From contig OX457053.1 of the NCBI GenBank assembly GCA_949752735.1, forward strand, positions 937,293-1,001,292: a stretch of 64,000 nucleotides of DNA, written 5' to 3'. A program made the position numbers and the translations under genes. The notes below the pieces were generated by a model. The model was not told the origin of the DNA. It searched no databases and saw nothing but the letters and a program-made list of their open reading frames with translations. Shown piece after piece: positions 46,701 to 57,975 of the stretch; within the stretch, counting starts at the first letter, position 1, and the number at the start of each line of letters is the position of its first letter. The DNA comes from Lumbricus terrestris. Taxonomy: Eukaryota > Annelida > Clitellata > Crassiclitellata > Lumbricidae.

Positions 46701-49700
46701 AGAGCCTGGATTGCCCGGGAATTCATGTCATTAGAAACATGAACTTCATCTGCTAAAGTTTTCTTTCTCTAGAACTCTACTGACGTGTGTGTGTACATGC
46801 CCTAACGCTTAAACATTGGGGGGGACAAATGCATGGGCCGTCCCCCCCAACGCCTCCATTGGGGGGACCGTCCCCCCCCTGTCCCCCCTAGGTCTCCGCC
46901 ACTGCCTCAATTGCGAATCAGCATCTGATGCGGTTTTGAAGAGACTGCATTGAATTTTCAATGAAATCCAATTAGTTCGATATTATTTTTCTGTAATATA
47001 ATAGAGAAAGGCAGCTACATGTACATAGGCTAGTCATAGTTGAAAAGTTCTCATCTCCATCAACAATGCCGTAGGACTTGTAGAGACGCCAATTAAAATG
47101 CTACTAGTGATTATTGTAGCACATCAAAAAGTCTTAGAGTGCAAATCAGCTACATATAATTATGCACATGTACTCCGATGGAAACTATGAGTAGTGTTGC
47201 TATGCGGAATCACACACTCACTTGTTGAAGTGTCCTCATTTCCCTTCTGCGACCATTTTGAGGTGACTGCAATAAAAATAATCGAGAAGTTGCTGAATTT
47301 AAACCACACGTAGCTGTAATAGAATGTGAGCTGTTGAATGACTGCGCTGCTTGCAACATTGATATTGGCCAGATCGAACTGGAGTGTGGCATTTAGGCCT
47401 ATAAACATTGTTTAAATTTTTTAAGTCAGGTATGGTTGCAATATTTTAAGAGCAGTTGGGTTCCGCATGGCAATCACGGGCCAATACTTGCAGATTCGTT
47501 TGCCTGAGAAAATAATATATTAAGCTTAATAATTTTATTCAGATTTTATAATGCACAATAACCGCTAGAGTAGCCTAAGTGACTTTATGGACGAATGAAT
47601 GAATGAATGGATGAATGAATGAATGAATGATAGAATCATGAAGCCGACCTGATTGACATAATATCCCTTTAGTTTCGTTACATGAATATTGATGCCATTT
47701 TCCATCGCTTGCTGTTATATACCGACATCTGTTTGTTATATTACGTTCACTTTTTTGCTCTGAACACACATCACATTTCTAATGTAGGCTATCAATAGGA
47801 TTTTGGCAAATAGCGATACATTACCAGAAACAAAGGTCACAATTTACAGGCAGGCTAAGCCAGTCTTAGCAAACAGTTCATCTTATGACTGTTCATTTTT
47901 AGTTTTGCGCTGTACCAAAATTTGCTTTCTGTTATCATAATAATTCGAGACGGTCTGTCCATCAATCGGTCTAATTGATAGATTTCTATCAATTTTATAT
48001 GGACCTGCGAATCGCAGAACTCAATGAAACTAAACATGACATTAATTAACAGAATTAAAATAGAATAACTTTTTATAAATTGAAATCAATTATAGGCCGA
48101 CTAATCTCATGTAAGTGTAGACCTACTGAACATTGAAAAGCATTGATTCCTTGCAAGTTTGATCAATAATATAAATAATTTAGTGCATTCTACTTTATAC
48201 GTAAACATGCATGCATGAATACATACTGGGTACCTTTTAGTTGCCCAACGGTCCATTTAAGTCCGAAACGAATAGTAAAAAATTCGTACATTTTACACAA
48301 ATTTACCTGATATATTCAAAATCCACAAGAACCGACTCAATCCTATCCAGTAGGAATTATTGGCAAGAAGTTGCGTGTAGTTAGATTTCAAAACTGTGAG
48401 ATCCTCATCGTCTTCAAAAGTTGCCAGATCCCCTTTTTCATCCAAACATTTTCTTCTTGCTTGATAAAATCCAGCAGCTTTAGCGCTGTGTATAATGATG
48501 AAGCCACTTGCCAAACGAACGATATGTGTTTCGGCCGATAGGCCTATACTTGTAATAGGCCTTCCTACAATAATTGACATTTTATGAACTCCTCATATAT
48601 TCTATTTAAGAACGTTATTTATGCGACAAACACAAGTTTGTAGAAGCAAGGATCTCTGTTAACTGAAAATGGATTCGAGGATTTACCTGCTCTTCTTTTC
48701 AAATTGCGTTCGGCTAGAGTCAAACGCAAACTGTTCCCTTTGATGCGCTAATTTTCAAGGTAATTATTATAAGAACTCATAAAACAAACGTACATGTAGT
48801 CCCTATTTAACTACCGGTATTAAACTAGTCTACGCATAATAATGAATTCTACTTAAAACTGGCATGCCTGTTTCATTTGTATGCATTTAAGGCCATACGC
48901 TCCCAGCAGATTCGAGCCGCTTCCAGCAAGTAACATAAGTATGCTTAATTGCGGTGTCCAGTCTCTCAGAGTCTTCAAAGAATTCCTGTTTGCATTCCAA
49001 TTCTTAACGCGTAAGGATTGACTCCAGCATTACTGCTCGGAAGGCCTATATAAATGTTATATAAATGTTCAATTACTATTACTATTACTATTACTATAGG
49101 CCTAATTATAGTCTAACTCCAATATACTTTTATTATAATAGGCCTAACATGAAATCGTCTGACATAGGCCTAAGTATAAAATTATAACTATAAGTACTAC
49201 CAATGAAACGTCCATAGCGGATGGCACATTTTCATTCAAGTATTTATAATATTTATAACGATAACAAAATGATGCATAAAAATTACTGACCATAAAGCTT
49301 GCAAATGTAGCCGTGCATTGCAGAGTTATTTGCTGATGAAAAGTTAAATTCCTTCGTAAGAAATGCGAAATTTTCCTTTCCGTTAACACGTGCTGTAAAA
49401 CCAACCCATAGCTCCACAGCTACCAACGAATAGGCCTATCATTCTGGGCTTCACAAGACTGGTATACACAATTAAATATAGTCTTTAAAACATATTCTAA
49501 TAAAGCAAACTTCTTAAAATCAAAAATTACAACGGAATGCTTATTTTATCTTGTGGCCTGAATATAGAAAACAGATTATGTTGTACCTCGCTCATATCGC
49601 GTAGGACCACACAGAGTAGGCCTAAAGTGAGAACTTGCAACTCGCATTGCATCACTTGTCACAGAGCATGAGGCTTCAATTCGTACTCTATGGGAGGACA

Positions 49701-52700
49701 ACCAGTTTTAATTTTATTAATGCCTCTTTTTCCGAGCAATGCTGCCATAAGTCGGAAAGAATTTCAATCGTGGGGTATTAAATTTTCAAATACTAGGAGG
49801 AGTGCATGCAAATGGGGAGAAATAAAATTTATACAAATAAAATGAACGCATGAAATCAAATAAATTCAAACAAAATTAAAATAAATAACTTTCTCATATG
49901 TAATTTACTTTGGTTTCTAATCGGTTCTCCATCCAACCATCGCCACTCCTTTGTGCGATATTCCCGACCTGCTGTCCAGACATCACGATGTGATGAGTTG
50001 TGCTCGTCCATATAGCTTTCAAAATATTTTACCATCCGTTCGTTCTCGATTGTTGGTAACGTGGAAGTATTTTCTTTGCAAACTCGAGAAGCGTTTTCCC
50101 AGGAACCATTGTTGTTTGTTCCCATGGGTTGAAAATAACAGATATATTTACCATCGACCGGATAGCAGCTTCGCTTGTTTCCATTGCAGCATTTGGAAAT
50201 GATAACCGCTTCGAAAGTTTGGAAAAGAAAGCAAATACAAAGGTTTAGAATCTATCTAACATTAGCAATTCAATTAAGGCAAAGTTCTATTAGACTAATC
50301 ATTTTTCGTCATGAGAATGTTAATTAGGGAACCAATGGTTGAAATCTGATGCCAAAATGGATTCATAGAGTTCCTATCATCTTTCAAATTGTTCATCCTC
50401 TCTTTCTCAGTGAACTGCTCTACCGGATGCTGACCTGATAGCAACCTGCTTCTGATGTGCCATTGTTTGAAGACATGTGATAATTGACGCTATAGAAGTT
50501 GCAAGTCACATTACAGAGTTTTTATAATTATTCGTGAACGATCAACAGTCATACATTCGAATAACTGCATTAACCCGTCGGAGGTGAGGTGGGGTATGAT
50601 ACACCCCAGAGGCATTCTACTTTAAACTTTTAGCGGAAAGAGTGGAGTCAGCTCAGATTATTTTTTCTACCTTTGTGTGTATGAAATGCGGACACTTTAC
50701 CACAATTTCAGGTATCTTGAACAAACAGTTTTTGTTTATTTTGTTGAATATTTGAAGGAAATTCCATTTTTTTGCATTCAAACCATTATACATGTTGATT
50801 ATAGGGGTCATTTGTTTAGCATGCGAGCGTGCTTTGAACACGCCAGCACTGTATTGATATTGAGAAGGCTGACGACAATGATGACAAAAACATTTTGTTG
50901 TATTAAAAATAAATATTATGGTTATTCGTTCATTGATAATGTTGCACATAAGGACTCAAACTTGCATAGGCTAAGCACACATTGGACGGGCTCACCTTCT
51001 AGCCATCTAATAAGGATTGAGAGCAGATATTTGTTCGTGATAATCGGCATTATTATTTGTTGACCATACTAAAACGTTGCCAGCATATCATAATTTGTTA
51101 ATCAGTGAATAGGCGTAGGCCTACAATTTGTAAATTGATTGTTGCAGGATGTTGCAACGTTAGGAACCCATTAAATTCTAATCATATATGTAATTGCAAC
51201 TGCTCTCAACTTCCTGATACTGCAAATCTCGACACTTAACCCATTAGTGCCTAGCGTCCCCAAAAATGGGACACCACTTCAAAAATTCACGTAAAATTAA
51301 ATATGCATTGAAGATGCAATCTAATGTAATAGCCGTCATGCCAACATGCTAATAAAGTGATTCTGACACAAAATGCGCACCAAAAATTCTTTATCGACTG
51401 AAAATTGTGTTTTTAATCACGCCATTGACCTATTTTTACAAATGTAAACATTGCGAACTTTCCGCGTCTCATTAAAAAAAATGTGCGCGTATTTCTACAG
51501 ATCTGTCTTTGGTTTTACAAAGATTAGTATATACTATTAAATAAATAATTAGATCAAATTCATTTTGCTAAAATATAACATATGCATTTTATCACTGAAG
51601 CGCTGTCCCATTTTTGGGGACGCTAGGCACGAATGGGTACGTGAAGTTCAATACATGCAGTTTTGCTTCTTGTGTGGTATTTTAGTCAGATATTGTTTTA
51701 AAAGAAGTATAAACGGCGGTTTTTAGGCAGAATTATCACTCGCAGTGAGAGTTAACGTTATATGTTATTTGACTCAAAAATTTATTGACAACTTCAACTG
51801 TAGGCTACATTAGGCCTATGTATTCATGTATAGCCTACAGGAATATTTCACATAATATAGAAATCGTCCAGGACCTACTAGGCCTAAGCAATGTAGTGCA
51901 AAATAATGGTCAAAATGCACTCATTCTGATGTATGCAGTTGCTAGAAAATTAAATTTAATAATTTAATTTATTATAATTTATTTGAAATAAATAAGGAAA
52001 AATATTAGTCGCTGTGTAATTTGTCATTCTTTTCTAAGGTATCAGCCAAGCTCAAGAAATGTCATTGTGCATTGTGCTGAATATAATAGGATTCCTGTAG
52101 CATTTTTCAGTTAGGCCTACTACAATTTCAGGTAGGCCTAATAGCAGTCAATGGCATCGTACTATGTTGAATACACCACTCGGCTTTTGCTCTGATTCAC
52201 ATCCATACGGATGAGCTGGTACATGGATACAAAGCCTGGAGCCCTGGATTAGTCAGGAGGCATATTGGTTGTCAATTCAGTTGATTCCTACTAACAAATA
52301 GTGGTCATTTCACCACTTCTTTACCACTCTCAGACTGCAACTAAGCCTTGTTGGCTACAAAGACTGTTCGTTGAATAGACCACATGGCTACTTTACTCAG
52401 TCAGACCTATAATGGAGTCGGGGTCTTGAGTCCTCAACTTGGTGTGGGTGGTTCATTGCAACCACTATGTTTTGTAGGCTACTATGACTACTTTCTTTAC
52501 CACTCTGAGACTGCTACAGTAGATGGGGAAAATATACCACTATTGAGACGAAACAGGCCAACAAATGTGAAGATTCTCACTTCCTTTGGTCGAGCTGTTC
52601 AACATAGAAAAGTGAGGGCCAGTGCATGGATCTGAACACATAGCTGTTTCTGTTAGGGAAATGAAAGCTGACTGTATGAACCAGAAAGTGTGTTCACTTG

Positions 52701-54375
52701 CACTTTAGCACTAAACTCCATTTGATGGAACTCAGATACATTGTGCGAATGAAAGTGTGCGGAAAGTTGGAGAAAAATGAAATGTCGGTCCACATAAAGA
52801 GGGTTAGGCCAACAATCTACTACACAAAACCAGTCTAAAGCACTTTAGCACTTGAAACAGCTATAATGCTTCAATTAACTGTTTTATATGCTTCATGTAA
52901 CAGTGTTGGTTGCTAATGATATAGGATGTTGATCTAAGGCATGGACAGCATTATTATGATATGATGCGTGTAAGCAATTCATTTCAAAATGTGAACAATT
53001 TTGCATATAAATGTATTCAGGCATGCCAGTTTTGTTGAAATTTTACTTATACATTTGTTTTTTAATGATTCTGAGTACAAATTATTTATATGTTCTCTTA
53101 ACTCGACTGTAACAACAGTCTTGAGTGATATAACCTGTACATATGACCATGTAAATCTTCACGTACCCATTCGTGCCTAGCGTCCCCAAAAATGGGACGC
53201 TTCAAAAACTTGCTCCTAAAGCATCACAAGCAAAAATTGTGCAGAATTTGTGTTAGGTATTGTCCAAACTCATCACTTGCAACAAAGTTTTTATATTTTG
53301 AGATGATTTTGAAAAATCAGGCACTAATGGGTTAAATATTAAACTGAGATGATTAGTACGCTCAAGTGTAGGCCTATATAAAATTGTGAAGTCACGGAAT
53401 CTGGATGCGGATATGGCCTATTATTTAGGTTTGCAATTGAAGGTTCCCAATGTTTGGTCTTTTTTCCCACAAATTCCGGTTAATTTAAGTTGTCATATAA
53501 ATATTATCAATCAATCAATCAATATTAATGATCCACGAAGCATACAAAATAGACATAAAAACTCTTGGTTACAAAAGGGAACGCAGAAGGAACTGCAGAT
53601 TCCAACTGGTTAGGGCCACCTATAGATGCTCATTTTCTGATGTTAGATGGTTGACAGGCTAACTACGACAAACGTGACGTCTACAGACATTTATGTGCTA
53701 TATTCCATTATTAGACTATACATCAAATCTCAACTAAGAAAACAAACAGGTATGAAAGTGACCAGTAGGCCTACGATTGTAGTCAGCAGAATTCATACCA
53801 ATCGTGACTAAGCTTACTCAATGAGTCACTTGTGCTCATCGCATTTTTAAATTCTAAGCTAAAGTATAATATTATTATAGTCTACATAATTAATCATGCA
53901 TTTAATTAGCGACGCTATGTGTTAACAAGGCATCAATCGATGGCGCTGATCAATTGCGATTTAGTACCCTTCACTTGGTCCCTGAACAGAAACCGCTTCA
54001 GAGAGACTCCAGTCTGCGATCTATGGATTACTGATACTCTGTCCCTATCCCATGACACAAGACCCTTGCCAGTACGTATTCATTTATTCTGAGAATTTAT
54101 TATAGCGCCTCTTCAAGATTCTATCTTTTAAGTCGCGCGCTCTGCCTATAGGCTACATGTAGATATTATGATGTCAAATGTCATTAAAACGAATAATTAC
54201 CTTAATCAGCCTATCAACACTTGTGCATTTCTGAACTTGTATTAATATATTAATTATTAGGCATGATACAAAAATGTAAAATATTGTGTAACAACTGGTA
54301 TTTCAAGTAGTGTTGGCCAATAAACATTAAAAGTTCAAACTTACCAACAAATAAAGCAAACAGAATTCTAGTCAT
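43411..54375 (-). CDS. Gene 5: divergent two-CTLD ITIM receptor with minimal stalk
   Basis: Eight exons: 54375-54345, 50208-49909, 49392-49291, 48564-48307, 47759-47649, 47266-47222, 44232-44133, 43753-43411. They total 1290 nt, 429 aa, in frame throughout. The signal peptide is MTRILFALFVG plus the start of exon 2. CTLD1 runs to about residue 144, CTLD2 to about 267, stalk to about 282, transmembrane to about 315, tail to 429. No Thr-rich stalk exon is seen. First intron about 4.1 kb with two TIR elements; the intron before the transmembrane exon holds a 2.4-kb hAT-like element. A minus-strand AATAAA lies at 43373-43378. The distant first exon is supported by phase, a good GTAAG donor and a hydrophobic core, but not by homology. 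Confidence 0.75.
44133..44232 (-). CDS. Gene 5 transmembrane exon
   Basis: Encodes DFPKQQLVAIITGATVGLVI, then IAAFIITI and the basic RKFCM. Phase 1 in, phase 2 out, donor GTAAGT. No charged residue inside the span. Confidence 0.83.
44757..46030. repeat. Minisatellite of about 86-bp units
   Basis: About fourteen units with the shared elements GTTAAAAGAGGTGTGTAAG, CATCTCCAATTGGAATTC and GTTAACTTGTTTGATGATAA. The unit is unrelated to that of the 28-kb array. Confidence 0.9.
46265..46630 (-). mobile_element. LINE 3' fragment, same type as the 29-31 kb element
   Basis: The frame 46602-46285 (REFQFTLLRMSHVLNNTWLK, CSKCQLPETTEHMLIAC) matches the C-terminal CxxC...H...C tail of RNase H-bearing LINEs. 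The 3' region resembles that at 28965-29020. A possible GCGTTA flanks both ends. Confidence 0.65.
47222..47266 (-). CDS. Gene 5 W-type stalk exon
   Basis: Encodes VTSKWSQKGNEDTST and ends at a strong GTGAGT donor in phase 1. This site is earlier than in genes 2-4, whose donor position here reads A/GCAACA. It is the only stalk exon seen in gene 5. Confidence 0.7.
47588..47630. repeat. (GAAT)n microsatellite
   Basis: Ten GAAT/GGAT units immediately downstream of gene 5 exon 5. Confidence 0.9.
47649..48564 (-). CDS. Gene 5 CTLD2 (exons 4 and 5), short form
   Basis: Exon 48564-48307 carries GFYQARRKCLDEKGDLATFE, YWIGLSRFLWIL and ends NISG. Exon 47759-47649 carries NRCRYITASDGKWHQYSC and GILCQS. 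The two N-terminal cysteines present in genes 2-4 are both replaced (GGC is SGF, and the earlier one is absent), leaving the core pair. The exon start at GTAG before 48564 keeps phase 1. Confidence 0.75.
49291..50208 (-). CDS. Gene 5 CTLD1 (exons 2 and 3)
   Basis: Exon 50208-49909 carries CCNGNKRSCYPVDGKYICYF, SWENASRVCKENTSTLPT, VWTAGREY and WRWLDG. Exon 49392-49291 carries NGKENFAFLTKEFNF and closes with GYICKLY. Phases match genes 2-4. Acceptor CGAAG is weak in pyrimidines; donors GTAAAT and GTCAGT. Confidence 0.8.
51239..51638. mobile_element. TIR element, CCCATT/AATGGG ends, copy 1
   Basis: The left end contains GTGCCTAGCGTCCCCAAAAA and TGGGAC; the right end is the inverse (TTTTTGGGGACGCTAGGCAC). 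The perfect stretch is about 25 bp. No coding frame. In the first intron of gene 5. Confidence 0.75.
53166..53335. mobile_element. TIR element, CCCATT/AATGGG ends, copy 2
   Basis: The left end repeats GTGCCTAGCGTCCCCAAAAA; the right end is shortened to GGCACTAATGGG. Same family as 51239-51638, same intron. Confidence 0.65.
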
Positions 54376-55236
54376 AATAAATCGGTTTATTTAGCACGTT
54401 GTGTCTTTACACACAGCTCTTGAAACTTTGATAAATGCCACATATTTCCCATACGATTTTTCTCCTTTCACGGATGCCCGCTATGCAAGAGAGCATTTGC
54501 ACTGAATCATGCTTGAGTCTAACACGACACGCGACTCAAGTGTAACATAATTAGTCTATAGCCGTTTTAATCTGCAACAGCCCCTATATAGAGCCAGCTA
54601 ATCGCATCCTTATTTATTAATTATTGTATGAATTGGCCTAGTCAATCGCTTGTGCCGACAGGCAGCTCGAAATGACGTTTCTAAAACTTAAAATAGCACC
54701 GCCACATTTGTATCAGGTCTCTCAATGCTTGAGAATGCTTATTTGCCGCCAGTGACCTTTCCATCGTTTTTACACCATTGTTCTATTAACTGTATTTTAA
54801 TCTGGAACGTTTGGGTTTGTCCGACAATATTATGGCCGTTATAAATAGTCTGCTACAGCCCCTATGTCTAACCAGCGAACCGCATCCTGCTTTATCAATC
54901 GCCTTGCAGATAAACATCACGAAATGGTGCTTCTAAAATTCAAAATGCACCGCTATAATTGTATCAAGTCTCTCAATCATGTGCGCGAAGCACGAGTAAA
55001 AATGAGTAGCCTATGATTATTTGCCACCAGTGCCTTTGTATCCATTTTGCATCGTTTTTCTATTACTGTATCAGAAGCTGGGACATCTATGTTTGTTCGC
55101 CACGCCAGTGTAATGAATCTGAACTCTGCACTTACCGAATCAGTAGCATAAATACAACGTATGTTGATGACTTATCTGCCTGTAGACACGTTCATTAAAG
55201 GCATGTTCGTTGGTTTTTATACCACCCCGATGAGAT

Positions 55237-55396
55237 CAGTGGCGCAGCCAGGAATTTTTCATGGGGGGGGTTTATGGCCGGAAACCCTGTTTTTTGCTAT
55301 TTTTTCTTACTTAAACAGAAAAATAACCTTAAAAACCTTTTTCCGGAGCCAATGGGGGGGTTTAACCCCCGAAACCCCCCCTTGCCTACGCCACTG
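55237..55396. mobile_element. hAT-like MITE, 160 bp
   Basis: Ends CAGTGGCGCAGCC and CTACGCCACTG, flanked by the 8-bp direct repeat GATGAGAT (55229-55236, 55397-55404). Internal sequence matches 8469-8625 inverted. Confidence 0.85.
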
Positions 55397-55483
55397 GATG
55401 AGATGACCGAGGTGGTTCCCCGTTTACTTCCTCAAAGACTTAGTTACTATGAGTGAGCAACTGTCCAAGTTCGCTACGCAGTA

Positions 55484-55558
55484 GCTTGATGTAGATTCGA
55501 ACCTCCAACCCTCCGGTTACAAAAGACAGAATATACCATTACACCACCGCGTCCCACA
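55484..55558 (-). repeat. tRNA-type SINE head
   Basis: On minus: GGGACGCGGTGGTGTAATGG, then GGTTCGAATCT. Only the tRNA-related part remains. Confidence 0.7.
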
Positions 55559-57617
55559 GTCAGTGAGTCGCTTGGATAGTCCATCAGTCAACCCGCCAAT
55601 CAACTAATCAATTATTCAATCCACAAATCAGTCATTAATTCCATCCATCTATCCGATCAATCAATATGTTACTCATTCTCTATCAAAAATCCATAATAGT
55701 TTTTCTCCTGAGCTCGAGTCTTTAGCCTTGCTTAGTTTATAAAACAGTAAATTTGAAGCTACATAGCCTACTGGCAGAACCGCATACGAATAGGACATAC
55801 GTATTATGGATCATTTTTTCATGCGTCTTCACTCCTCAACCATGCAATTAAAACTATTATAATAATTATTATATATAACATAATAGCCTAATTATAATAG
55901 ACTTCAAAAGCGAAAGTTACAGAATTGCTTGATGGTTATGAAAAGTAAAAATTTCCTGTGATTCGCTAGATTATCGTTTGCACGATGTCATGATTAATTT
56001 GTACACTGTCTGCTCTATGGACAAAACCAAAAGAGAAGAGACTCAATAATTGCGTAATATGAAAACTGTTATTTATTCAAAATAACGAGGCATGAATATT
56101 GAATAGGGTCAAACAACAGGAAACGCGAATGCAAAAGTAGTTTCAATAGCCTAACTCTGGGATATGATTGATGTATTCGTGAACTACGCCGCATTCGACA
56201 CATTTTTATTTTCTGTTACTCTAAGTTGCCCTCTCTTTCTGGCATCCATCCGTAACCTTAATTCTCATCAATTCCTGTTCCTCAACCTTGAATCTACCTG
56301 CATTAAGTGTCTGCAACTCATCCAAAGCTCATTAGCTCCAGATGTCAACAGGAATCCCAGGCATCATCAAATCGTTCCGATTGTAAATCCACTGACCGAA
56401 AATCCATGAGCGCATCCACCTCAGAGTTCTATATCTACAACTCCTACAACACTCCAGCCACATACCTTCGATTACTCTATACCACCCAGTCGTCCCACTA
56501 TACCTGATCCTCCTCCAATCTCACTTACTCTCTTTCCCAGTCACCACTCGCCACTGTTTCACCAATCGAGCCAACTTCCACACTGCACCTCTACTCTGGA
56601 CCGATCTTCCCTCTGAATTCCTCCTATTCTAAGTTCTTCTTCCAAAACCACAATTCACCGATAGTCATCGATCTCAGGCTCCCCTGTTTATCACCACATG
56701 AACCTTCCATGCCAAATTGAAGTATCACCTCTTCGAGTTCTACCACAAATACATCATATTTTCCATCTTCCAATCATACTCGTTCTCAACGAAACCCTCA
56801 ATAACAACCGATGGATGGATGGATCCGATTTGACCAGGGTCTGTAACTTGGACAGAAATTTGTTCGGCATATTACAACCGATCTGTTTCCTCTCTCGGGT
56901 TTGTGTCGACCTAAATCGGACTTTGACTGGAAATTGATCTCTTCAAAACCATTTGATACAACCCGGCGGTACTCGTATAAAATCTTGAACCCTGTGTTTT
57001 ATGTTATTATAACGGTAGCGCTTTTGAAATCTGGATCTTGTAATGTAATCAAGACAATTTCTATAGCATCGTCAGTAGCTAGCTACTTCTAGGATGCTTT
57101 ACACACAAATGTCATAATACAAAATTGTCAAAGTTCGGCATGAATGCAAACAGCTCAAATCAGGTGCAGCTTTAACTGTTTTCTAAAAGCAGATTGGCTT
57201 TTTATTGTTTGAATTGATGATGGAAGACTGGATCTTACAATTGCGATTAAGCTTAACGATTACTCAGTAAACAGACGATAAATTTATTTGCCATTTAATA
57301 TAAAATCCTGAATATAATAAGTAAAAACACAGAATTATGGTCGTTTCTTCGAGGCTACGATACACATTTAAAATAACTATTTGCAATCAAATCTTGTGCT
57401 TCGTGTGATGAATTCATGCACTCGCATTACACCATTCTCAATTGATAATCTGTTGACATAATTATCATAAAGTAGGTATTTATGCGAATTTTCGAGAATA
57501 GTATGTTCAGCATAGACCTAATAACAACGGGCGTTTTATTCGTAAAATTCGGAGTTACATGGATAAGTGTTGAAGCAGTAGGCCTAGATGCAAATAGCAC
57601 ATCTATTTGTTAAGGTC

Positions 57618-57975
57618 TTACAAAATTTCAGCGTAAATACTTCCATCGAGCGCGATAACCTGAGATGTGTCTGTTTGACCAACAGCTTTTTCAGGAGCAG
57701 TTGATGCTCTATGCTCATGAAGATTGCTCGTAATCGGCTCTTTCTTGAGACTGACAAATTCCAACGTAGCGTACTCAATGGTCGCTTGAGGTTCTTCTGT
57801 GTTGTGTCCATGGCACTCGTCGGTGTTGTTACCATGACTCTCGTTATGTAAGCTTACTGCTCGTGTCACTTCCGCGTACAAACCAGATGTCTCGGTCATC
57901 TCGTTGGCGACGTTGCACTCTGCCTGCTGAGTTTTCTTTCCATCTGACTGTTGATGCTCTTTATTAATGGCATCT
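57618..57975 (-). CDS. Gene 6 cytoplasmic tail exon with two ITIMs
   Basis: Starts at AAATTTCAG in phase 2 (DAINKEHQQSDGKKTQQ) and ends TGA. Sites: SGLYAEVT (Gly at -2), ATIEYATLEF (ITIM consensus), and the C-terminal GSIYAEIL, which fits with Ser at -2 and Ile at +3. The last site sits at the very end of the protein and is specific to this gene. Confidence 0.85.

Larger units (their letters stand above)
44532..46904. mobile_element. 2.4-kb hAT-like element, non-autonomous
   Basis: Left end CATAGGCGGAGACCTGG; right end is the inverse of CAGTGGCGGAGACCTAGG. Flanked by the 8-bp direct repeat CCTCAATT (44524-44531 and 46905-46912). No transposase seen. It carries a minisatellite (44757-46030) and a LINE fragment. 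Lies in the intron between the W-exon and transmembrane exon of gene 5. Confidence 0.75.
54376..57617. other. Spacer between gene 6 end and gene 5 start
   Basis: Holds a MITE (55237-55396) and a SINE head (55484-55558). Plus-strand frames around 56160-57090 show no recognisable domain. Gene 5 promoter must lie at the left end but no motif could be assigned. Confidence 0.5.

Noticed and set aside
47201..47221. GC donor for the gene 5 W-exon at the position used by genes 2-4
   Set aside because: A strong GTGAGT donor 21 nt earlier keeps phase 1 and is far better than A/GCAACA.
50677..51063. Plus-strand 128-codon frame
   Set aside because: No recognisable domain, low-complexity AT-driven composition, no splice or homology support; inside the first intron of gene 5.
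52384..52635. Plus-strand frame that might be a transposon fragment
   Set aside because: Repeated phrases nearby suggest a repeat, but no known family could be recognised.
56164..57092. Series of plus-strand frames between genes 5 and 6
   Set aside because: Frames are short, overlap in different phases and show no motifs or splice structure.
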